From contig JBFIKF010000006.1 of NCBI GenBank assembly GCA_041600415.1, forward strand, positions 124,001 through 188,000: DNA of 64,000 bases, read 5' to 3'. The stretch's first letter is position 1, and every line of letters begins with the position of its first letter. This stretch comes from JBFJKD01 sp041600415. GTDB taxonomy: Bacteria; Pseudomonadota; Gammaproteobacteria; Pseudomonadales; Porticoccaceae. Below, in pieces: positions 36,141 through 44,556 of the stretch. Made by a program: the position numbers and the translations under genes. Below the pieces are notes generated by a model. That model ran no database searches and was not told where the DNA came from. It was given only the letters and a program-made list of their open reading frames with translations.

Positions 36141-37411
36141 CCGTTATCGACCGAAAAGGCTTCGCCAGTGAGGCGCTCGATTTCAGCGTGGTAATTGTGG
36201 GCTTTAGTGGCGGCGTCTATCAGACTGCGCTGTACGTCAATAAACTCGCGTTGTGTGGCTATCCATTCAAGATAGCCATAGCGGCCCCGCTCGTAGGCTG
36301 CGCGGGTTTCCTTTAATATTTTTTTCATCTCCGGCAATACCTTGTCGCGTAGTAATTCGGTTTCCGAAATGGCGTGCTGCAATTCCTGGGACAATTCGAA
36401 CAACTGGGCCCTGACACGATTTTCCGCCGCTCGACGCTGCGCCTCCGTGCGCCCGCGCAGGGCCTGTGCTTCGGCAATTCCGGGCGCGGCCTGACTGCGA
36501 GAAAACAGCGGCATCGAAAAACCGATCACAACGGCATGGTCATCACTGTCCTCCAAACGGCGGACACCACCACTAAGCTTGATATCGGGGGTGCGTTGAG
36601 CCTGCGCCAGACGAATTTCGGCGTCGCGCATTCGCGCCTCGGACACAAAGCGCAAAAAATCCGGGCTTGCCTGCAGGCGCTTCTCCAGATGCGCAAACGG
36701 GACGGGAATAGGCATCCTGTAGAAATCCGCGCTTATCGCGCCAAACTCCAGCTTTTCAGCGCCCCACATGGCGGCGAGCTTGCGCCGCGAGGTCAGCAAC
36801 TCGTGTTCGGCGTGTTCTTCATCGACCTGCGCACGCGCCAGCACTATCTTTGCGCGGGACAACTCGGTAAAGGGGGACTTGCCCGCCTTTACGCGCAGCT
36901 CGACCGCAGCGATCGTCTGCCGCGCCAGTTCGGTGGCCGAGCGCGTCAATACGATCTGCTCCTGATCCGCGGCAACATGAGTAAAGCGTCGCGTCACCTC
37001 GGCCAGGACATCCAGTTGCGCGGCCTGCTGTTCAACACTGATAACGTCGCGACCGAGATGCGCCGCTGCCAAACGCGCCGCACGCTTACCTCCGAGTTCA
37101 ATGGTTTGCGCCAGTGCAAATGTGGTTTCGGCCGTATCCACTCCGGCAAAATCACCGGAACCGGCAAAGTTTTCCATATCCACTTCCAGCGTCGGCACCG
37201 GTCCCAAGCCTGCCTGTCGCGAGCGAGCTTCCTGCACCCGCAACGCGAAGCCAGCAGATTGCACATCCGGGTTGTGCTCGAGTGTTAGCGCTATGGCTGC
37301 GCGCAGCGTTAAGGGCCGATCGCTGGCATGTCCGGCAAGCGCCGACCAGGCCGCAATCAATACCAGAATATGTGCCCAACTACGTACATTGTTGAGATTA
37401 GATAGCTGCAT
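36137..37411 (-). CDS. czcC: TolC-family outer-membrane channel, CzcC type
   Basis: The outer-membrane efflux protein of the czc operon. A signal peptide or membrane-like N-terminus precedes two outer-membrane efflux repeats rich in long amphipathic helices (ARSRQAGLGPVPTLEVDMENF, then RAAENRVRAQLFELSQELQ). The segment AYERGRYGYLEWIATQREFID is typical of CzcC proteins. At 424 residues it is normal length. It is the first gene of czcCBA; a small His-rich membrane protein gene lies 220 bp upstream on the same strand. Confidence 0.9.
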   Translation of the reverse strand: MQLSNLNNVRSWAHILVLIAAWSALAGHASDRPLTLRAAIALTLEHNPDVQSAGFALRVQEARSRQAGLGPVPTLEVDMENFAGSGDFAGVDTAETTFALAQTIELGGKRAARLAAAHLGRDVISVEQQAAQLDVLAEVTRRFTHVAADQEQIVLTRSATELARQTIAAVELRVKAGKSPFTELSRAKIVLARAQVDEEHAEHELLTSRRKLAAMWGAEKLEFGAISADFYRMPIPVPFAHLEKRLQASPDFLRFVSEARMRDAEIRLAQAQRTPDIKLSGGVRRLEDSDDHAVVIGFSMPLFSRSQAAPGIAEAQALRGRTEAQRRAAENRVRAQLFELSQELQHAISETELLRDKVLPEMKKILKETRAAYERGRYGYLEWIATQREFIDVQRSLIDAATKAHNYHAEIERLTGEAFSVDNG

Positions 37412-37630
37412 AAATAAATATCCAAATTAACCAGACAGACGAGTGACCGTGGTGCGAGCGCCCCCTTCCCCAAAACTGCAGCGGTGCGCACTACTTATGT
37501 CACCCGCAAAACCACCCGCCTGCAAAATCGTTTGCACCAACACAAGACGTTGAGATCAATAAGTTTCGGACAGTGCAACCAACGCGACCAGATCACAACG
37601 CTCTGGCAAATGCTGCGCGCGAGGCTACAA

Positions 37631-38026
37631 CTAGTGGAAGAAAATGGATGATTGCGGTGGGGCGCGTAAGGGCGGCCGTATCGAGAAGGGTATCGACCAG
37701 GGGGGAGGAAAGTTGAACGATGAAATTTGAGGGCGAACAACAGCAAACCAGAACAATATTAGTAGCAATGTCGGCAATAACGCCGACAAATCGACCTTAA
37801 AAAAATTAATCACGCCGTCGGGTACCACATCGGTGTCCGCATCCTGATGTAGAGACTGATCGCCACCGTGCAACGGGTGGCCTTCAAGATTATCAAAATG
37901 CACGGACACCGGCGGTTCAAGGCCGTCCATGCAAAAATGGCCATGGGCACCAACCAGCATTGCACTGAGAAATGTCACCAGCGCGAAATAAGCCAATATG
38001 GACTGCCGAACCACACCTTTGTTCAT
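37631..38026 (-). CDS. Small His-containing membrane protein upstream of czcCBA
   Basis: A 131-residue protein with an N-terminal hydrophobic segment (SILAYFALVTFLSAMLVG), a probable periplasmic part with His and Cys clusters (HGHFC and HPLHGGDQSLHQD) and a C-terminal membrane segment (ALLPTLLLILFWFAVV). The family is not recognised; similar small His-rich proteins occur beside metal-efflux operons. It is on the same strand as czcCBA, 220 bp upstream, and may act in metal binding or sensing. That role is inferred from context. Confidence 0.6.
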   Translation of the reverse strand: MNKGVVRQSILAYFALVTFLSAMLVGAHGHFCMDGLEPPVSVHFDNLEGHPLHGGDQSLHQDADTDVVPDGVINFFKVDLSALLPTLLLILFWFAVVRPQISSFNFPPPWSIPFSIRPPLRAPPQSSIFFH

Positions 38027-38231
38027 CTTTGATTCTCAATGTACGCAACGTGACCGCGTACCCTAAATAAATCAATAAATCACTGTCGTCGACACGAGTC
38101 CAATCTACTCGCGGACAAGGGCAAATATATCAGGTGCATTCCGCCCTAACAACTGACGTGACTGGAGCCATTGCAGACACACTGGATACTTTGAGCCGAG
38201 CGAGGTTTCACATATCCATACGCCAGGAAGA

Positions 38232-38954
38232 CTAGTAGTGCAACCTGTCCCGGTCCGCACCACGCAGACGAAAAGCGTCGTCAACTTGCGCCCAATAGCC
38301 CGCTAATAGTTGCTGCCAATGGGCATCAGGCATCGGTTCTCTGTGCCGGTAGAGCTGCCACAAATCCCGTCGGGCTGCGCTGCTGGCAAACAGGCGCTGT
38401 CGGCTCTTTTCAAGGTCGAGTAATGCAGTGTTGATAACGGTGGAGTTATCCAGTTTTTTGACCAGAACAAATATGTGTTTCGGATACAGGCAACCATGCT
38501 GCCAGCGACCCAGGTGCATACGTGCGATCATCTGTCCAATAGCTATTACTACCTGCGCCTGTTCCCTGTCGTTAAAATCGTGCGCACCACCTGCGTACCA
38601 TTCTTCGAGGCTGACAAAACCATGCAGATTTTCCGTCACCAACAGCGCCCGGTGCTCGCAACCCTGCTTATGACTACCAGAAAACAGAATATGGGGCACT
38701 TCGATCCCCAGCTTTTGCAACGCCATTGACGCACGTACTTCGCGAAAAATAGTTGGCTCGCCCAGGGGATGCCGCCAGGAATAGTACTGATGATTAACCT
38801 GGCGCTTGCAATATAATGTTAGTGTGCCGCGCTCGACCAATTGCACGCCACTAAAACCACCCCGTCGATCATTCGGAGGCTCTACCCATGTACCTTTGGT
38901 ATTCCACCACTCTGCGAAGCAGCCATCCGGTGGTAGCCCATTGGAATTCGCCAT
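38232..38954 (-). CDS. Lipopolysaccharide kinase, InaA family
   Basis: A 240-residue kinase-fold protein of the InaA/WaaP-type (Kdo/heptose kinase-related) family. Conserved catalytic-like segments are WQHGCLYPKHIFV, with the HGxLxxxHI pattern, and ALLDLEKSR, with the DxE pattern. Members phosphorylate, or are predicted to phosphorylate, LPS core sugars at the cytoplasmic membrane. It immediately follows the methyltransferase gene, and the two are almost fused (ATG a few nt after the stop). The sugar substrate is unknown. Confidence 0.82.
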   Translation of the reverse strand: MANSNGLPPDGCFAEWWNTKGTWVEPPNDRRGGFSGVQLVERGTLTLYCKRQVNHQYYSWRHPLGEPTIFREVRASMALQKLGIEVPHILFSGSHKQGCEHRALLVTENLHGFVSLEEWYAGGAHDFNDREQAQVVIAIGQMIARMHLGRWQHGCLYPKHIFVLVKKLDNSTVINTALLDLEKSRQRLFASSAARRDLWQLYRHREPMPDAHWQQLLAGYWAQVDDAFRLRGADRDRLHY

Positions 38955-38960
38955 CACCGG

Positions 38961-39653
38961 TCAAACCTTGCGCAACACATAGACGCGCCACATGGCATAC
39001 CCCGGCAAAAAATCGAAATGGCCGAGTATGTGAAAGCCCGCCGCTTCAAACTCGCTTTCGACCACATCTTTATTGATGACGAAGCGGTTGTGGTTCTTCC
39101 CGGGAGCCCCCGATGCGACACGCCGGGCCTCGAGGTGCCGACGGCGCCGCGCTTTAAAATTTCCGTCGACCCAGAGCGAAATAATCACCGTATCCCGCGA
39201 CACCCGGTAAAACTCGCGCAACATGGCGAGCCGATCCGCACTACTCTGTATGTGATGTAACAGGCGCATACAAAAAATTGAATCCACCACATTATCGTCT
39301 AGTTCGATAGCAAATGCGGACGTCTGGAGAAACTCAAGCCGGCCCCGCAAAGCAACAGGCTGCGCCGAGCTTGCCATCGCCAGCATGTCGGCGGAGTAGT
39401 CGGCCGCCACCACGGAGCGGCTGGACCGTTCGGCCAGCGTCGCTAAAAAACGGCCAGCTCCGCAGGGCAAATCAAGTACGCGATCAGGTTCACCCGCGAG
39501 CTTCAACGCCTCGCGGGCCAGTTGCTGATCGCGCCAGTTTGACACACGCCGCGCCAGGCCGTCGTTATGTTTGCGCAAATACTGTTCGGCATGAGTCCGA
39601 TCGTATTTCTTGGAAAATTCAAGGGAAACCGTCTTTTTGGTACTGGTTAGCAT
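38961..39653 (-). CDS. Class I SAM-dependent methyltransferase
   Basis: A 230-residue cytoplasmic methyltransferase with the Rossmann motif VLDLPCGAGRFLATL (about residues 61-75), the acidic motif VVAADYSADML and IFCMRLLHHIQ. The acceptor is unknown. It is paired with the InaA-type kinase gene downstream on the same strand, suggesting joint modification of a cell-envelope sugar or lipid. The start at 39653 is ATG with a weak ribosome site. It is not a UbiG or Tam protein by its motifs, but it could not be assigned further. Confidence 0.82.
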   Translation of the reverse strand: MLTSTKKTVSLEFSKKYDRTHAEQYLRKHNDGLARRVSNWRDQQLAREALKLAGEPDRVLDLPCGAGRFLATLAERSSRSVVAADYSADMLAMASSAQPVALRGRLEFLQTSAFAIELDDNVVDSIFCMRLLHHIQSSADRLAMLREFYRVSRDTVIISLWVDGNFKARRRRHLEARRVASGAPGKNHNRFVINKDVVESEFEAAGFHILGHFDFLPGYAMWRVYVLRKV

Positions 39654-39798
39654 AACTGTGTTCTCGATATAACAACTGAATAACGTGCGCGCAGGGCGAA
39701 CAAACTTAAGAGGGGCGTTACCATAAAAGTCTGTTGCGACCCTGCCGCGTTAACAAACGGTATTGTCACCGGGCATCAAGGTGTAGCAGAGTGAGCAG

Positions 39799-41076
39799 CT
39801 ACCCGGTGTATGCCTGAGACAAGTTGACATCAAAACAACAGCCGCGTTCCGTGTCCGGCACGGAAATGTGCCATCCCTGATGCTGACAGATTCGTCGAAC
39901 AATCGACAAACCCAGCCCTAATCCCTCGCCGCGGGCCTGAGCACCACGAAAAAAAGCATCAAAAATCTGCGCTCGCTCCTGCCTGGCAATACCTACACCC
40001 TCGTCTTCGACGCGAAATCCATCACGCCGCACTATGACGCGCACCGTTCCCAGATCGGTGTAATGTAACGCATTGCGCAACAGATTACTTAATACAGTCG
40101 TTACAAAAACCGCGTGGTATAACTGTTCATCACTATCGTCCACCACCAGCTGTAGCGACAACCCTTTTGCGCTCGCCTCCGCATCGAAGCGGCGCATTGA
40201 TTCTTCGGCGATACTCAACAACGGGCTACCTATCGCTAACATCGCCGCGTTGCGACTGTCGCGCGCCAGCTCGAGAAATACCTGCACCAATTCCAGTAAT
40301 TCAGCACTGGCGCGCTGCACCCGCAATAGTTGGGTATGCCCACTTTCATCCAGCGTGCAGGACGCCATCAGCAGTTCGCAGGATGAAGCGATCACCATTA
40401 GGGGCGTGCGAATCTCATGACTGACATCGCTGGTGAACAAACGTTCCCGATTTAACGCATGACGTAAATTGTCCAGCGCGCTATCGAACGCTTTGGCGAG
40501 CTCACCCACCTCATCACTCGCATAATCTGCGTGCAACGGCGTACCGACTGGAACCAGTGGGTCGCGATTACGCACTTGCTGGGACAACCGCACTACCGGA
40601 GCCATAACTCGCCGGGCCAACAACCAACCCAGGCCCCAGGCGGCGAGCACGCTGAGCAGGAACCCCGCCAATACCACACTAAACAAAACCTGTTCGCGCT
40701 GCTCAAAGTCGCGCTGGTTCTTGGTGACTATAAACCGTTCACCATTGTTGTGTATTTGAAAAACATACAGATCCCGACCCCCTGCAAACAGTTCTGAAAA
40801 GCCGGTGCCCACCTGCTCCAGATAGTTCGGAATCGGTGGACCCACCGCATGGCTGGTGTAGAAATCGGTATCGTATTCGGAACGCGACGGCGACTCTTCT
40901 GCGAGCGCACTTTGCCGCCATCTCTCGAGTTCAGCACTCATCTCCTGAGACACCAAGCGTGCTTCGACTAGATGCACGACCACCACAATGCCGGCCGCGA
41001 AAGTACCGCTAACCGCCAGCGTCATGGCCACAAATGCTATCACTATGCGCCGCGCCAACGAGCCTCTAAAGCGCAT
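39799..41076 (-). CDS. Sensor histidine kinase
   Basis: An inner-membrane kinase with two membrane segments: IVIAFVAMTLAVSGTFAAGIVVVVHL and a second one (VLFSVVLAGFLLSVLAAWGLGWLLA). These flank a ~100-residue sensor loop. A HAMP domain, the H-box FTSDVSHEIRTPLMVI, N-box NLLRNALHYT and G-boxes VEDEGVGIA and GEGLGLGLSI follow. ATG at 41076 has GGCGGA upstream and overlaps the response-regulator stop by 11 nt, so they are co-expressed. The signal is unknown; divergence from the LTA-synthase-like gene suggests envelope stress. Confidence 0.9.
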   Translation of the reverse strand: MRFRGSLARRIVIAFVAMTLAVSGTFAAGIVVVVHLVEARLVSQEMSAELERWRQSALAEESPSRSEYDTDFYTSHAVGPPIPNYLEQVGTGFSELFAGGRDLYVFQIHNNGERFIVTKNQRDFEQREQVLFSVVLAGFLLSVLAAWGLGWLLARRVMAPVVRLSQQVRNRDPLVPVGTPLHADYASDEVGELAKAFDSALDNLRHALNRERLFTSDVSHEIRTPLMVIASSCELLMASCTLDESGHTQLLRVQRASAELLELVQVFLELARDSRNAAMLAIGSPLLSIAEESMRRFDAEASAKGLSLQLVVDDSDEQLYHAVFVTTVLSNLLRNALHYTDLGTVRVIVRRDGFRVEDEGVGIARQERAQIFDAFFRGAQARGEGLGLGLSIVRRICQHQGWHISVPDTERGCCFDVNLSQAYTG

Positions 41077-41770
41077 CGGTAATGTCCGCCAGGCGATAAC
41101 CACTCTTGTGCACCGTGTGTAGCAGTGTATGGTTAAAGGGTTTGTCGATCGCCTGGCGCAACAGGTGGACGTGACTACGCAAACTATCCCCGTCGGGAAT
41201 GTTGTCGCCCCAGACCACTGCTTCGAGTACCTCCCGTCGTACCACCGCCGGACTTTTTTGCATCAACGTGCGCAGTAATTTCATGCCTACCGGATGAACT
41301 TTGAGTAGAACACCCTCGCGTCGAACCTCAAGCGTATCCAGATTCAGCTGCAAATCCCCCACCCGTAGCTCGCGCACTCCCTGCCCCTGTGCGCGTCGCA
41401 GTACCGCCTCAATGCGCGCCGCCAATTCAGCAAGGGCGAAGGGTTTCAACAAATAATCGTCGGCCCCGGCGGCAAAACCCTGTAACCGATCCGGCAGAGT
41501 ATCGCGGGCTGTGACCATAATAATTGGCGTTGCCAAACAGGCTTCTTCGCGCAGACGACGACACAGTTGATACCCATCTAGCCCGGGCAACATCAAATCC
41601 AGTACGATTAAATCGTGGTATCCCGTGGTCGCCAGATGCAGCCCAGTCAGTCCATCGCGCGCGCAATCGACGTCATAGCCCTTGAGACTCAGATAGTCCA
41701 GTGTATTCACCAGAATATCCTTATTGTCTTCGACAACCAGAATACGCCCACCCGGGTTTCGCTCCTTCAT
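41066..41770 (-). CDS. OmpR-family response regulator
   Basis: A 234-residue two-domain regulator. The receiver has the acidic pocket VVEDNKD and the phosphorylated Asp in LIVLDLMLPGLDGYQL, with Lys in LLKPFALAEL. The C-terminal winged helix is of the OmpR/PhoB type (LRTLMQKSPAVVRREVLEAVVWGD ... LRSHVHLLRQAIDKPF ... LLHTVHKSGYRL). An ATG at 41770 gives a normal start; the frame extends to 41851. It precedes and overlaps the sensor kinase and is divergent from the LTA-synthase-like gene, which it probably regulates. Confidence 0.93.
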   Translation of the reverse strand: MKERNPGGRILVVEDNKDILVNTLDYLSLKGYDVDCARDGLTGLHLATTGYHDLIVLDLMLPGLDGYQLCRRLREEACLATPIIMVTARDTLPDRLQGFAAGADDYLLKPFALAELAARIEAVLRRAQGQGVRELRVGDLQLNLDTLEVRREGVLLKVHPVGMKLLRTLMQKSPAVVRREVLEAVVWGDNIPDGDSLRSHVHLLRQAIDKPFNHTLLHTVHKSGYRLADITDAL

Positions 41771-41904
41771 TTTATAAATCCGGCCCCGCCGTGGGTATTG
41801 GCACGCATCAACGTTGACATTTTTTCGACAATTTCTCGACTCTCCACGCACAAGCGCGCTTACAAACTATCACCAACGTTATCACCTAATTGAATACACT
41901 GCAT

Positions 41905-43839
41905 ATGGTTATCTTCGGCTCTTCCCAGTTTCGCTACCTGGCGCTGATACTGACTAGTTGGGTGACAGTTTTTTTTGTTACCCGCTGTGTGCTGCTGATA
42001 GGGCATTTACCAGCACTGGATTTAACCGCAAAGGGTCTTGCCACCATTTTTACTATCGGCCTGCTCCACGATCTCGCATTTGTCGCTTACGCGGCTGTCG
42101 GCCTGGCATTTTACTTACTACTGTGCCCAACCAAATATTGGCACGGTCGCAAACATCGCCTGTGGCTAACTGTGCTATTTGCCGTTGGTGTGTTTGCTAT
42201 GTTTTTTATCGCTGTTTCCGAGTGGTTATTCTGGGACGAATTTGGTGTGCGTTTTAATTTTATCGCCGTGGATTATTTGGTTTATTCCGACGAGGTCATC
42301 AATAATATTCTCGAGTCGTACCCCATTTATCCGCTAATCGCCCTCCTCGCAGTAATGGCTGTAGTCACGACTTATCTAATGCTGCCAGCGCTAAAGAGTA
42401 CCTTAACCGCCCCCGCGCTACCCTGGCGTAAGCGCGTAATCGCGTACACGGGTCTGATCGCGGGTGCGCTGGTAATCGCCATCGGAGTTAATCAGCACAC
42501 GTTTGGCGAGGGTGGGAACACCTATCAGCGCGAACTTGCCGCAAACGGTCCATACCAGTTTTTTGCGGCTTTTCGCAATAACGAACTCGATTACCGGCAA
42601 TTCTACGCAACCCTGCCCAACGCCAAAGCGGGGCAAATATTGCGCAGTGAGCTCAGCGAGAATAATGTTCGCTTTCTTAATCATAACGCCCTGGATATAC
42701 GTCGCTCGGTGGACAATCCCGGCGAACCGCTGCGACGCAATGTGATTTTGGTGGTTATCGAAAGCCTTAGCGCCAAATATCTGGGCAGCTTTGGTAACGC
42801 GGATAACCTGACCCCCAACCTGGACAACTTGCGCCGCGATAGTCTGTTTTTTAATCAGTGTTTTGCCACCGGTACGCGCACGGATCGTGGCCTCGAGGCC
42901 CTTACTCTGTCCATACCACCTACGCAGGGACGCTCCATAGTCAAGCGTCTCGGTCGCGAAAGCGGTTACGGCAGTCTCGGCCAGCAACTTGCCAACCAGG
43001 GTTACGACAGTGTGTTTCTGTACGGCGGTCGCGGGTATTTCGACAACATGAGTGCGTTCTTTACCGGTAATGGCTATCGCGTGGTGGATCAGGACAGCGT
43101 CCCCGCCAGGGACATCCACTTCCAGAACGCCTGGGGCATGGCGGATGAGGATCTTTACCGCCAGGTCATCCAGGTTGCCGACGCCGATTACGCGGCGCAC
43201 AAACCATTTTTCCTGCAGGTGATGACCACATCCAATCACCGACCGTACACCTACCCGGACGGACGTATCGACATTCCATCCGGCAACGGCCGCAAAGGTG
43301 CCGTCAAGTACACCGACTATGCCATTGGCGAATTTCTCGCCGCTGCCCGCAGCAAACCCTGGTTTGCCAACACCCTCTTTGTGTTTGTCGCGGATCACAC
43401 TGCGGGCAGCGCCGGGCAGGAAGATTTGCCGGTGGCGGATTACCACATCCCGTTGTTTATCTACGCCCCCGAACTCATTGCGGCGCGGGATTTTAACGGC
43501 CTGACCAGTCAGATCGACCTCGCCCCAACGCTGTTGGGATTGCTCAACCTGGACTACACATCAACTTTTTTCGGCCACAACGTATTGACCGATGAAAACC
43601 AAACGCAGCGCGTCCTGATTGGCAACTATCAACATCTGGGTTTATTTGACGGCCGCGACCTTGCCATTCTAAGTCCGCGCGCTGGGCTGCGGCGCCATGA
43701 CGATGCGCTCGGCTTAAGTCTGGAGCGCACGGCCAGGATCAGCGACCCGTTAATTATGCGCGATATTGCTTACTACCAGGCGGCGAGCTACGGATTCCAA
43801 AACGGGTTACTCAATTGGCAACGAGAACAGGTTAATTAA
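41905..43839 (+). CDS. LTA synthase / phosphoglycerol transferase-like sulfatase family protein
   Basis: An inner-membrane protein with about five N-terminal membrane segments (residues 10-210) and a periplasmic alkaline-phosphatase-superfamily domain. The catalytic-centre segment VVIESLSAKYLGSFG and the ATGTRTDRGLEAL segment with the nucleophile-position Thr are typical of LtaS and related phosphoglycerol or phosphoethanolamine transferases. Later metal-binding motifs VADHTAGSAG are seen. In a Gram-negative cell the acceptor is likely a glucan or LPS-related lipid. An alternative TTG start exists at 41890. It is divergent from the two-component genes. Confidence 0.85.
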   Translation: MVIFGSSQFRYLALILTSWVTVFFVTRCVLLIGHLPALDLTAKGLATIFTIGLLHDLAFVAYAAVGLAFYLLLCPTKYWHGRKHRLWLTVLFAVGVFAMFFIAVSEWLFWDEFGVRFNFIAVDYLVYSDEVINNILESYPIYPLIALLAVMAVVTTYLMLPALKSTLTAPALPWRKRVIAYTGLIAGALVIAIGVNQHTFGEGGNTYQRELAANGPYQFFAAFRNNELDYRQFYATLPNAKAGQILRSELSENNVRFLNHNALDIRRSVDNPGEPLRRNVILVVIESLSAKYLGSFGNADNLTPNLDNLRRDSLFFNQCFATGTRTDRGLEALTLSIPPTQGRSIVKRLGRESGYGSLGQQLANQGYDSVFLYGGRGYFDNMSAFFTGNGYRVVDQDSVPARDIHFQNAWGMADEDLYRQVIQVADADYAAHKPFFLQVMTTSNHRPYTYPDGRIDIPSGNGRKGAVKYTDYAIGEFLAAARSKPWFANTLFVFVADHTAGSAGQEDLPVADYHIPLFIYAPELIAARDFNGLTSQIDLAPTLLGLLNLDYTSTFFGHNVLTDENQTQRVLIGNYQHLGLFDGRDLAILSPRAGLRRHDDALGLSLERTARISDPLIMRDIAYYQAASYGFQNGLLNWQREQVN

Positions 43840-43893
43840 CCTGCCGCCGAAGTCCCTTGAGCCATAGCCCTCTGGATAACTGCCACGTTCAAT

Positions 43894-43910
43894 CAGCCAG
43901 CGCCTGGCTG
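43894..43910. terminator. Hairpin downstream of the LTA-synthase-like gene
   Basis: CAGCCAG and CTGGCTG pair perfectly around CGC. It lies 55 bp after the stop codon of the LTA-synthase-like gene. No T-tract follows, so termination is uncertain. Confidence 0.35.
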
Positions 43911-44023
43911 GCAAGAAACGCCGCTTGTGCCCGTTTGTGTTCAAATCGGTTATCGTTAGGGCTGTTATTGCGCAAAATCAACCGGGCTTGTGACAGCAAA
44001 CTACTAAACCGAGGAACATGCCA

Positions 44024-44305
44024 ATGATCAGCTTCATCGCAACACTGAATGTAAAACCCGAGCAAGCCGCCGCATTTGAAGCCGCCATGCAAACCGTGGT
44101 GCCCAAGGTGCGCCAGGAGCCGGGTAATCACGCCTACATATTTCACCGCTCGGCGACAACAGCTAACACCTATTATTTCTATGAGCAATATACCGACGAA
44201 GACGCGGTCAAGGCGCACCGCGCCCATTTGGGGAGTTTGGGCATCAACCTGGCGGAAATGCTGGCGGCGGCGCCGCAAATTGAACACTGGGAACTGATTA
44301 TGTAA
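44024..44305 (+). CDS. Antibiotic biosynthesis monooxygenase (ABM) domain protein
   Basis: A 93-residue ferredoxin-like-fold protein of the ABM superfamily (YgiN/quinol monooxygenase-like). The pattern FIATLNVKPEQAAAFEAAM, then EPGNHAYIFHRSA and YYFYEQYTDEDAVKAH, is characteristic. Such proteins oxidise quinols, degrade haem or detoxify small aromatics without a cofactor, so the reaction is open. The ATG at 44024 has GAGG 9 nt upstream; ATG at 44018 is an alternative. It precedes a hydrolase gene by 251 bp. Confidence 0.82.
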   Translation: MISFIATLNVKPEQAAAFEAAMQTVVPKVRQEPGNHAYIFHRSATTANTYYFYEQYTDEDAVKAHRAHLGSLGINLAEMLAAAPQIEHWELIM

Positions 44306-44505
44306 CTCCTATGCATTAATCGCCAGGTAGTTGGCAAGCGTTACACCCGGTTTACCAGGCTTGCCCTACACGCTTCCGGCAAGTGCCCGGTGGCGCGGAC
44401 GCGTAGCAGCGTTGGCCACCACCCTCTTGTTAGCCTCCCTCTGATGCGTTACGCGCATAATTTGCACTCAGAAAAAACCCTACCAAAATACCTGCAACGG
44501 GTTTA

Positions 44506-44537
44506 CCATTAAATCTACCGGCCGGTAACTTTAATGG
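44506..44537. promoter_or_regulatory. 32-bp near-perfect palindrome upstream of the D-aminoacylase-like gene
   Basis: CCATTAAATCTACCGG (44506-44521) and CCGGTAACTTTAATGG (44522-44537) are inverted at 14 of 16 positions, with a perfect TACCGGCCGGTA core (44516-44527). It ends 19 bp before the ATG at 44557, so it overlaps the likely 5' leader or promoter and is well placed as a repressor operator. Confidence 0.6.
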
Positions 44538-44556
44538 CAACTGGAGGGAGGCACCC

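Noticed and set aside
42418..43446. 342-codon minus-strand frame inside the LTA-synthase-like gene
   Set aside because: Shadow of the real plus-strand gene, which has conserved catalytic motifs.
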